A stretch of DNA of 5,426 bases from Bacteroidota bacterium (GTDB lineage Bacteria > Bacteroidota > Ignavibacteria > Tepidaquicellales > Tepidaquicellaceae), in assembly GCA_023429265.1 (NCBI GenBank), contig JAEYVS010000169.1, positions 1-5,426 on the forward strand. Direction: 5' to 3'. Positions within the stretch are counted from its first letter, which is position 1; the number at the start of each line of letters is the position of its first letter. The notes under the pieces are model-generated. The model had not been told where the DNA came from. It searched no databases and worked only from the letters and a program-made list of their open reading frames with translations. Shown here piece by piece: positions 1 to 5,133 of this stretch. Made by a program: the position numbers and the translations under genes.

Positions 1-181
1 TTACTTTAGGGTGTGAAGATAATCCCAGGTAATTATTCGCGCAGAAGTTAAGCACTTCTTTTCCGTTAGCTGTTATTTCAGCACCTTGCGGAGTTTCTAT
101 GATCCTTTCTTTTTTGAATAATCCTGCTTCTTCAATGGATTTTAGCTCTTCTTTCAGCTGGGGTTGTAATTTGTTATACAT
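1..181 (-). CDS. kbl: Glycine C-acetyltransferase (2-amino-3-ketobutyrate CoA ligase), N-terminal part only
   Basis: The first 60 residues are present, running off the left edge of the window; the start codon is the ATG read on the minus strand at 181-179. They contain GLFKKERIIETPQGAEI and then NFCANNYLGLSSHPKV. This matches the N-terminus of Kbl-type enzymes of the alpha-oxoamine synthase family (PLP fold type I), where E. coli Kbl has GLFKEERII and INFCANNYLGLANHP. In that family the enzyme cleaves 2-amino-3-oxobutyrate with CoA to glycine and acetyl-CoA, the second step of threonine breakdown after threonine dehydrogenase. It is cytoplasmic. The PLP lysine and most of the catalytic domain lie outside the window. 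No clear Shine-Dalgarno sequence precedes the ATG. Related AONS enzymes (BioF, HemA, SPT) share the fold, but the NFCANNYLGL wording with this N-terminal segment favours Kbl. Confidence 0.93.
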   Translation of the reverse strand, partial: MYNKLQPQLKEELKSIEEAGLFKKERIIETPQGAEITANGKEVLNFCANNYLGLSSHPKV

Positions 182-390
182 AGTGAAATTAATTTCGGTT
201 TATATTATTACTCTAAAAATAATGAATTTGATACCCTCAATTAAGGGAATTATTAGTTTTCGCTTGATTTTGATTTATCAGGTATTTAAAAAGATTTCCG
301 TAATGGTCTTAAAATTGAGTTTGAAAAAACAGGGATTTCCTAACTGGTGTTTCCCGAAGGAATTTTTATTTTAGCCTTTTAAAGACCTGC

Positions 391-451
391 CACTCCCGCA
401 GGGATGCCTACGTAGAATTTCACTCCCATAGGGATGCCTATGGCAGAATTT
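391..451. repeat. Two tandem copies of a ~30-bp hairpin-forming repeat
   Basis: Copy 1 (391-420) and copy 2 (421-451) share the pattern CACTCCC-NN-AGGGATGCCTA, then 4-5 variable bases and AGAATTT. Copy 2 contains a perfect inverted repeat, CCATAGG (426-432) and CCTATGG (437-443), around a GATG loop. In copy 1 the matching arms (396-402 and 407-413) differ in sequence but still give six pairs, including one G-U wobble, if the minus strand is transcribed. The changes thus partly preserve the stem. A further short inverted repeat, CCTGC (386-390) with GCAGG (398-402), overlaps copy 1. This looks like a dispersed intergenic repeat family, but only two copies are visible here. Confidence 0.75.
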
Positions 452-576
452 TCTTTTTCTTCAGGTACACCAAAAATTTGAAATGATTTTTATTTTATAC
501 CTCTAATTGTCACTGATTGAATCTAATTTGTACGAATAATTGGATTTAAGTCTGTCAAGAACTATTGAATCTTTTG

Positions 577-596
577 ATCTAATGGTAGTATTAGAT
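577..596. promoter_or_regulatory. Perfect 7-bp inverted repeat (ATCTAAT-N6-ATTAGAT), possible operator
   Basis: ATCTAAT (577-583) and ATTAGAT (590-596) are separated by GGTAGT. It lies just beyond the start point expected for the promoter-like site at 607-638, a place where repressors often bind. The arms are AT-rich, so chance is a real alternative. No regulator can be assigned. Confidence 0.25.
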
Positions 597-606
597 TAGT
601 TCTATA

Positions 607-638
607 CAAAGATAGGACAAAGCAGGGTTGATAAGCAA
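607..638 (-). promoter_or_regulatory. Candidate Bacteroidota-type promoter (TTG / TAnnTTTG)
   Basis: Read on the minus strand there is a TTG (638-636), a 21-nt spacer and TATCTTTG (614-607). This fits the -33 TTG and -7 TAnnTTTG consensus described for the primary sigma factor of Bacteroides and Flavobacterium. Transcription would start near 600 and run toward kbl through the tandem repeats, with a long leader, or give a short non-coding RNA. Such a short pattern in AT-rich DNA can arise by chance. Confidence 0.35.
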
Positions 639-651
639 GAAAAAAATAGTT

Positions 652-668
652 GTATAGCGCATCTATAC
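652..668. promoter_or_regulatory. Inverted repeat GTATAG-N5-CTATAC upstream of the candidate promoter
   Basis: GTATAG (652-657) and CTATAC (663-668) form a perfect 6-bp inverted repeat around CGCAT, and CTATAC recurs at 602-607. It begins 14 bases upstream of the -33 element of the candidate promoter at 607-638, where an activator could sit. The ATAG/CTAT core resembles the OxyR half-site, but the 5-base spacing is two shorter than the OxyR consensus, so I do not call it an OxyR site. Confidence 0.25.
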
Positions 669-786
669 CAAGTGGCACTTAAAGTATTGTTAAAACTTTG
701 GCGATGTCCGTTTGACTTGACGAGCATATTTGATTAGTAATGATCAATTTTCATTGTTCTGATTTGAATTTTCCAATTTTTGAATA

Positions 787-815
787 TAAAAAGGCGAGGT
801 TGCGTAACCTCGCCT
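787..815 (-). terminator. Rho-independent terminator of the secreted-protein gene
   Basis: On the minus strand a 10-bp GC-rich stem (arms 815-806 and 801-792, core GGCGAGGTT / AACCTCGCC) with a 4-nt loop runs straight into a T-tract (792-788). It begins 27 bases after the TAG stop at 843-845, so it fits as the 3' end of that gene. The hairpin is one copy of a palindrome also found at 1981-2010; bases 792-818 match 1984-2010 at 26 of 27 positions. Confidence 0.85.
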
Positions 816-842
816 GCATATAAATTGAATAAAATCGCTCTC

Positions 843-1901
843 CTACTTAATTAGCATCATCTTTCTTATCTCTGTCATTCCGTTTGTTTCCAGCTTATAG
901 AAATATACTCCACTTGAAACTCCCGCGCCGTTCCACTGCATATTATACTGCCCGGCGGAGAGCTCCTCGTTTATCAGGGTCGCAACTTCCTTTCCAAGTG
1001 TATTGTAAACAGTAAGCTTAACTTTAGATGCTTTTGGGATATCGAATTTTATGTTTGTTGCAGGATTGAATGGATTTGGATAGTTTTGGTATAATGAAAA
1101 TTTATCGGGTATAATTGACGAAGATACAGGATCTATTGCTGTTACATTATCTCCTGCTTTAGTCACATTATGTACTTCTCTGTTAGCTGCTCCATCATTC
1201 TGCACAAAAGCAATTGTATAGATATTTGCATCTACCCAGTTTGTTTCACGTTTGTACTTAATCGTGTAATCATAATTACCTGAAGTCGTCGGAATGGTAA
1301 TTCCTGTCACATCGGGATACGCTCTTTTGAATACGTATTTGAATAAGCTTACCCCGTTACTTCCCGGAGGTGTTCCGTAGTCAATAAACGCTTCAACAGC
1401 CATGACTCTAAGTTTATAATCACCTGCAGCTAGATTTTCAAGGACGCTCACCCTAATGTCAGTTTGAATAGTATCTCCTGCAATCCTTGTGTCTGTAACA
1501 AAGATCTGGACTTTTGGGACAACAACTTTTCTGGTGTTAAACGCATTATCCAGATTTACCTGCGAAAATGGCCAGATATCGTGAAAAACCTTTCCATCCG
1601 CATTAAGCCAGGGAGAGGCATTCATTCCATAATATGTACCGTACCGGGCAGAGTTCTGGGTTGGATTATCATTATACATCGGATCAAATCCGGGGAAATT
1701 ACCGTGATATTTGATTGTCACGATCGTATCTCCTTTAGTATCTATAAATGACTGGAGCAAAGGATCATTATTAGCGCAGGGTACACAAGAAGCGTTTGTC
1801 AGAGCTTCAAAAAAGACTCGTTTTACAGGGACATTATCCTGGGAATGAGATAAAGGGGTATAGCATATCGCTAAAACTAAGATCAGTAATAGTTTTTTCA
1901 T
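843..1901 (-). CDS. Secreted Omp28/thioredoxin-like protein with type IX secretion C-terminal sorting domain
   Basis: A 352-residue exported protein. Residues 1-20 form a signal peptide: KK, then a hydrophobic LLLILVLAI stretch, with cleavage likely near SHS-Q21. The region after it, FFEALTNASCVPCANNDPLL (residues 30-49), carries a C39-V-P-C42 motif, and SPWLNADGK (residues 96-104) offers a proline where thioredoxins have their cis-Pro. This resembles the Omp28-related family, whose members have a thioredoxin-like fold. Residues about 130-255 look like a beta-rich middle domain. Residues about 269-352 are a type IX secretion sorting domain (TIGR04183 type): YQNYPNPFNP, KLTVYNTLGKEVATLI, GQYNMQWNGAGVSSGVYFYKLETNG and the final KKM-like MMLIK. 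Known sorting domains of this type direct transport across the outer membrane and are removed there. The substrate is unknown; redox activity of CVPC is an inference. The gene appears monocistronic, with its own terminator at 787-815 and no strong Shine-Dalgarno. Confidence 0.88.
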   Translation of the reverse strand: MKKLLLILVLAICYTPLSHSQDNVPVKRVFFEALTNASCVPCANNDPLLQSFIDTKGDTIVTIKYHGNFPGFDPMYNDNPTQNSARYGTYYGMNASPWLNADGKVFHDIWPFSQVNLDNAFNTRKVVVPKVQIFVTDTRIAGDTIQTDIRVSVLENLAAGDYKLRVMAVEAFIDYGTPPGSNGVSLFKYVFKRAYPDVTGITIPTTSGNYDYTIKYKRETNWVDANIYTIAFVQNDGAANREVHNVTKAGDNVTAIDPVSSSIIPDKFSLYQNYPNPFNPATNIKFDIPKASKVKLTVYNTLGKEVATLINEELSAGQYNMQWNGAGVSSGVYFYKLETNGMTEIRKMMLIK

Positions 1902-2193
1902 TGTTCACGGGTTTTGTTTTCTCTTTTAGAATTTACTTAAAATATGGGGTTTTTGCTATAAAATAAGTTACCTTTACCTGTGCAGGCGAGGTTACGTAAC
2001 CTCGCCTGCAAAATAAGATAATAAAACGGTAAGTGTCTCTACTGTAATGTTAATTGGGATACAATAAAAGTGTTCATAGGGTGAGTTAAGATTGCAACGG
2101 TAAGGAAATCTATTGTCGCGGCACCCGGTGAAATTATAGTACCTGTGGATTCAATTTTGAAGGAAAAATGAAGAATAATTTATTGCGGGAAAT
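1902..2193. other. Intergenic region upstream of the secreted-protein gene
   Basis: This gap separates the start of the secreted-protein gene from the terminator behind the katA unit. Its only strong feature is the palindrome at 1981-2010. The gene's promoter should lie here, between about 1902 and 1980 or just beyond, but I find no convincing -35/-10 pair or TAnnTTTG box. A short open stretch at 2085-2168 reads like protein but has no start codon and is not called. Confidence 0.6.
1981..2010. repeat. Perfect 30-bp palindrome, second copy of the 792-818 element
   Basis: The two 15-base halves (1981-1995 and 1996-2010) are exact reverse complements; the left half is TGCAGGCGAGGTTAC. Bases 1984-2010 match 792-818 with a single A/G difference. 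Unlike the first copy it has no T-tract on either side, so it is not a standard terminator. It lies 80 bases upstream of the secreted-protein gene, so the two copies bracket that gene. A dispersed REP-like repeat, a cruciform or a protein-binding site are all possible. Confidence 0.85.
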
Positions 2194-2232
2194 AAAAAAA
2201 GCCGGCTGTGAAATTAATCACTCACCGGCTTT
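2194..2232 (-). terminator. Rho-independent terminator of the katA unit
   Basis: On the minus strand AAAGCCGG (2232-2225) pairs with CCGGCTTT (2205-2198). The loop contains a smaller GTGA/TCAC stem, and seven T follow (2200-2194), three of them within the stem. It lies 46 bases beyond the stop codon of the small gene at 2279-2455. It therefore marks the common 3' end of katA and that gene. Confidence 0.85.
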
Positions 2233-2278
2233 GCATGTGGGGAATAAAACAAAATTTTTACTTAACCTATCGTGTCAA

Positions 2279-2455
2279 TTAATGTATCAAAGGCTGTGAT
2301 GCTCTGGCTTCAAGCTTTTTCAGCCTGTTATCAACTTCCATCAACTTTAACAACAATGCCTTGCATAAAACCGTTCCATCCTCAACGATCGTATCACCTA
2401 ATTCTTTGCTTTTTTTGACTAATTCCTGCATCTCGTTTATTTGTTCTTGTTTCAT
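2279..2455 (-). CDS. Small 58-residue coiled-coil protein downstream of catalase
   Basis: A short ORF starting MKQEQINEMQELVKKSKELG and ending in ASQPLIH, followed by TAA. I do not recognise the family. It is charged, has no signal peptide or membrane segment, and is rich in K, E and L as expected of a helix. Residues C31, L34, L38, V41, L45, L48 and A52 follow a clean 3-4 heptad a/d spacing, which suggests a coiled-coil dimer. C31 would be the only cysteine and would lie in the core. It starts 17 bases after the katA stop on the same strand, and the terminator lies just behind it, so the two genes are probably co-transcribed and share peroxide control. There is no clear Shine-Dalgarno. That it is translated is inferred from the intact frame, heptad pattern and tight spacing; a role in peroxide defence is a guess from context. 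Confidence 0.65.
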   Translation of the reverse strand: MKQEQINEMQELVKKSKELGDTIVEDGTVLCKALLLKLMEVDNRLKKLEARASQPLIH

Positions 2456-2472
2456 GTTTTGTGAATTTAACT

Positions 2473-3972
2473 TTAAACAGTTGCGCCTTCCATCTTCATA
2501 TGGCTGAGGTCAACACCTAATCCATCTGCTACTCCTCTTCCGAGCTCTTCATTGGCTCTGAAGAAATGGCATAGCTGTCTCATAATTATCTCATCTTTCT
2601 TTGGGCTTGTAATGCCTTTCATATGACCAACTATATTATTAATTAAATTTTGCCTTCCCTGATCATCCAGCGCTTTAGTATAGAGCAGTCCCGCCTGGGT
2701 ATAATGATCGTCTTCACCCGGAGCATTCCTGTCGTACCAGTCTGCGAGGTCCGAATCAAGCTTCATTCCGGGCTCTTTATAACTTTCATCCACCTGTATG
2801 TTGTCGAAGCTGTTAGGGAAGTAATTAGGCTCATCGTAACCATTGCCGTCAACTCTCATCATTCCATCCCTCTCATAATTTGAAACCATATAAGGACATT
2901 TATTCACCGGGATCTGTTCATAATTAACTCCAAGCCTGTATCTATGAGCATCGGGATATGACAGCAGTCTTCCCTGCAGCATTTTGTCAGGAGAATATCC
3001 TATGCCGTCCACTACGTGAGCGGGTGCAAATGCTGCCTGCTCTACTTCAGCGAAATAATTCTTTGGAATTGCATTCAGCTCCATTACTCCTACCTCGATC
3101 ATCGGGTATTCATCGTGATACCAAACTTTTGTCAGGTCGAACGGATTAAATTCAAAATTCTTAGCCTGCTCCTCTGTCATTACCTGTATGTACATTGTCC
3201 ATTTCGGAAAATCACCTTCCTTAATGGCGTTGACAAGGTCTTCCTGAGCGTGATCGGGGTTTTTTCCTGCCATCTCAGTCGCTTCAGAATCTGTGAAATT
3301 CTTTATTCCCTGCTGTGTCTTAAAATGGAATTTCACCCAGACTCTTTCATTATCTGCATTTATCATCGAAAGGGTATGGCTGCTGAAGCCGTCCATATGC
3401 CTGTATCCGTATGGTGTGCCCCTGTCGCTCATTAATATCAATACCTGGTGAAGGCTTTCCGGATTTAATGACCAGAAGTCCCACATCATTGTCGGGCTCT
3501 TCAGGTTTGACATCGGGTCCCTTTTCTGTGTGTGAATGAAGTCGCCGAATTTCTTCGGATCTTTGATAAAGAAGATCGGTGTGTTATTACCAACCAGGTC
3601 CCAGTTACCGTCTTCCGTGTAAAACTTTATTGCAAACCCTCTCGGGTCTCTTGCGGTGTCGGCGCTTCCTTTTTCTCCGCCAACCGTGGAAAATCTGATC
3701 GCCAGCTTTGTTTCTTTGCCTATTTGATTGAATATCTTTGCCCGGGTATATTTTGTGATGTCCTGTGTTACTGTAAATGTACCGTAAGCCCCTGTTCCTT
3801 TTGCGTGAACCACTCTTTCAGGGATCCTTTCCCTGTTGAAGTGAGCCATTTTTTCGTGAAGTATGAAATCCTGCAATAATAGCGGTCCGCGGGGACCAAC
3901 TGACATAGTATTTTCGTTCTCTGTATATGGCTTACCTGATGCCGTAGTCAGCTTTCGTTTTTTCTCGTCCAT
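2473..3972 (-). CDS. katA: Monofunctional haem catalase, small-subunit type
   Basis: A 499-residue protein that breaks 2 H2O2 into O2 and water. The active-site segment FNRERIPERVVHAKGTGAYG holds the distal His56. Asn129 lies in DLVGNNTPIFFIKD. The haem-ligand motif RLLSYPDAHRYRLG holds Arg335 and Tyr339. All keep the spacing of bovine His74, Asn147, Arg353 and Tyr357 (constant offset of 18). His175, Arg184 and His286 fall where the bovine enzyme uses His193, Arg202 and His304 to bind NADPH, so NADPH binding is plausible. The length fits small-subunit catalases; there is no large-subunit C-terminal domain and no signal peptide, so it should be cytoplasmic. The start at 3972 is chosen over an in-frame ATG at 4026 because a strong ribosome binding site (3978-3988) precedes it and the family begins near here. 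It is divergent from oxyR and leads a unit with the 58-residue gene. Confidence 0.98.
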   Translation of the reverse strand: MDEKKRKLTTASGKPYTENENTMSVGPRGPLLLQDFILHEKMAHFNRERIPERVVHAKGTGAYGTFTVTQDITKYTRAKIFNQIGKETKLAIRFSTVGGEKGSADTARDPRGFAIKFYTEDGNWDLVGNNTPIFFIKDPKKFGDFIHTQKRDPMSNLKSPTMMWDFWSLNPESLHQVLILMSDRGTPYGYRHMDGFSSHTLSMINADNERVWVKFHFKTQQGIKNFTDSEATEMAGKNPDHAQEDLVNAIKEGDFPKWTMYIQVMTEEQAKNFEFNPFDLTKVWYHDEYPMIEVGVMELNAIPKNYFAEVEQAAFAPAHVVDGIGYSPDKMLQGRLLSYPDAHRYRLGVNYEQIPVNKCPYMVSNYERDGMMRVDGNGYDEPNYFPNSFDNIQVDESYKEPGMKLDSDLADWYDRNAPGEDDHYTQAGLLYTKALDDQGRQNLINNIVGHMKGITSPKKDEIIMRQLCHFFRANEELGRGVADGLGVDLSHMKMEGATV

Positions 3973-3977
3973 CCTAA

Positions 3978-3988
3978 CTCCTTCTCCT
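3978..3988 (-). promoter_or_regulatory. Strong Shine-Dalgarno site of katA
   Basis: The minus strand reads AGGAGAAGGAG, ending five bases before the ATG at 3972. It decides the start against the longer frame from 4026. It is the only clear Shine-Dalgarno site seen in front of a gene in this window, which fits a gene that must be translated strongly. Confidence 0.85.
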
Positions 3989-4043
3989 AAAAAATTTTGT
4001 TTTAAAAACCCCAAATTATTGAGCACGTCTGATTGTATATGTA

Positions 4044-4072
4044 AAAATACTACTATTCATTTTATAATTCAA
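4044..4072 (-). promoter_or_regulatory. Candidate katA promoter, sigma70-like
   Basis: On the minus strand TTGAAT (4072-4067) and TATTTT (4049-4044) are 17 bases apart, giving a start near 4036 and a leader of about 64 nt. The -35 box is weak at its 3' end, as is usual for activator-dependent promoters. It directly abuts the region where a full OxyR tetramer site starting from 4094-4108 would end. The AT-rich spacer makes other choices possible. Confidence 0.4.
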
Positions 4073-4093
4073 ATTGATTACATTTATGATAAT

Positions 4094-4108
4094 ATAGATA
4101 AAAACTAT
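4094..4108. promoter_or_regulatory. Candidate OxyR operator in the katA/oxyR spacer
   Basis: The sequence ATAG-ATAAAAA-CTAT fits the described OxyR motif ATAG-N-T-NNN-A-N-CTAT at every defined base. With flanking T4093 and A4109 the arms extend to 5 bp. It lies seven bases upstream of the oxyR start, so it could mediate autorepression, and upstream of the katA promoter for activation. The known full site has a second such unit 22 bases away. At 4072-4086 only a poor match is seen, so binding on that side would be weak or differ from E. coli. Confidence 0.6.
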
Positions 4109-4115
4109 AATTAAT

Positions 4116-5056
4116 ATGACGATACAGCAGCTATCATATATAATTGCCGTAGATACATACAGAAATTTCAAAACAGCGGCAGACAAATGTTTCGTTACGC
4201 AGCCTACTCTCAGTATGCAGATACAGGTGCTGGAGAATGAATTCGGGGTGAAGATATTCGACCGCACAAAGAAACCTGTTATCGTAACAGACATCGGGAG
4301 GGACATCATCGACCAGGCGCGGGTAATCCTTCAGGAAACAGAAAGATTGACGGAAATAATTTCAGAAGGAAAAAATACGCTGGAAGGAGAAATCACTCTC
4401 GGGATAATCCCGACGCTTGCGCCGTACCTGCTGCCATTGTTCCTGCATAAATTCATTAAGAAGTACCCTAAGATAAAGGTTATTGTAAGCGAATTGACGA
4501 CTGCGACGATAATAGACAGGTTGAAGAAAAATCTCATCGATGCGGCTGTGCTGGCTACACCCCTTAATGACGGTTCATTGAAGGAGCTTCCATTGTTTTA
4601 TGAGGAGTTCTCAGTTTACACGTCAAATCAGAACCGGCATATAATAAACAGTATTTAATTGCTGAAGACATCAATCTCGATCACCTGTGGCTCCTGGAAG
4701 AGGGGCATTGTCTGCGGTCGCAGATATTAAACTTATGCGAACTCCGTCGTCAATCAGTTGGCGCGAAGCACATAGAATACCAGGCGGGCAGCATTGAGAC
4801 ACTGATTAAAATGGTGGAGCTGAACGACGGTATTACGGTATTACCTGAGCTCGCCCTCAAAGACCTCAGCAAAAGACAGCTGGAAAGGATACGCCACTTT
4901 AAAGCCCCGGCGCCGGTACGTGAGATAAGTATGGTCACTCACCGCAGCTTCGTAAAGACCCGTCTCCTGAATGCCCTGGCAGAGGAGATAGTACAGAGCA
5001 TCCCGGAGGATATGAGAGCCGCAAAGAAAAAGAAAGTGGTGAGGATTTTTGAGTAA
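4116..5056 (+). pseudogene. oxyR: OxyR-type LysR peroxide sensor, reading frame broken by a 1-base deletion
   Basis: The first frame (4116-4658) gives 180 residues: a LysR winged helix-turn-helix (residues 1-60, TAADKCFVTQPTLSMQIQVL) and the first half of the sensor domain with IIPTLAPYLLP. It stops after a frame change near 4634. From there the next frame is open to the TAA at 5054-5056 and continues the family: AEDINLDHLWLLEEGHCLRSQ, LNLCELRRQS, SIETLIKMVELNDGITVLPEL. Restoring one base, most simply a third C at 4634-4635 giving N173-P174, yields 313 residues, the usual LysR length. Thr100, Thr129, His198, Cys199 and Cys208 then fall at the numbers used in E. coli OxyR, where Cys199-Cys208 form the disulfide that senses H2O2. 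OxyR activates catalase genes, and katA is divergent. As written, the product lacks both cysteines and could not sense peroxide normally. The intact downstream half points to a recent mutation or a sequencing error rather than old decay. Confidence 0.92.
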
Positions 5057-5133
5057 AATTCTTATAAATTACCAACTTTTTCCATAGAACTTCCCCTCTA
5101 TTTCCATTAAATTGCTTAAATCCAATAGTTTTA

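Larger units (their letters stand above)
182..786. other. AT-rich intergenic region between kbl and the secreted-protein gene
   Basis: About 600 bases without a convincing gene; open stretches are short, AT-rich and resemble no known protein. Both flanking genes are on the minus strand. The region therefore serves as upstream DNA of kbl, with the terminator of the gene at 843-1901 at its far end. It holds a tandem hairpin repeat (391-451), a promoter-like site (607-638) and two inverted repeats (577-596, 652-668), listed separately. I see no tRNA, riboswitch or RNA gene that I recognise. If kbl is driven from the promoter-like site, its leader would be about 420 nt and would contain the repeats; a closer promoter cannot be excluded. 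Confidence 0.6.

Noticed and set aside
99..374. Plus-strand ORF of 91 codons
   Set aside because: It overlaps the 5' end of kbl on the other strand, is low in complexity (I, L, F, K rich from AT-rich DNA) and resembles no protein family.
391..451. CRISPR array
   Set aside because: The two units are directly adjacent with no spacers between them, and no cas gene is present.
370..480. Minus-strand open stretch through the tandem repeat giving IGIPMGVKFYVGIPAGV
   Set aside because: It is a translated repeat with no start codon at its head and no ribosome binding site; the hairpin symmetry explains the sequence better than coding.
1863..1901. Possible lipoprotein signal at Cys13 of the secreted protein
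   Set aside because: The residue before the cysteine is Ile, which does not fit a lipobox; cleavage after SHS near residue 20 fits signal peptidase I.
2085..2168. Open 28-codon plus-strand stretch reading ATVRKSIVAAPGEIIVPVDS
   Set aside because: The stretch looks protein-like but has no start codon, is bounded by stops and is too short to assign; it may be chance or a remnant.
3973..4026. Longer katA start at 4026 adding 18 residues
   Set aside because: The extra residues run over the strong Shine-Dalgarno site and are not typical of catalases; the ATG at 3972 has the right spacing to that site.
4811..5056. Separate small gene starting at the ATG at 4811
   Set aside because: It is the C-terminal part of the frameshifted oxyR; homology to OxyR continues upstream in the same frame to about 4637, and no ribosome binding site precedes 4811.
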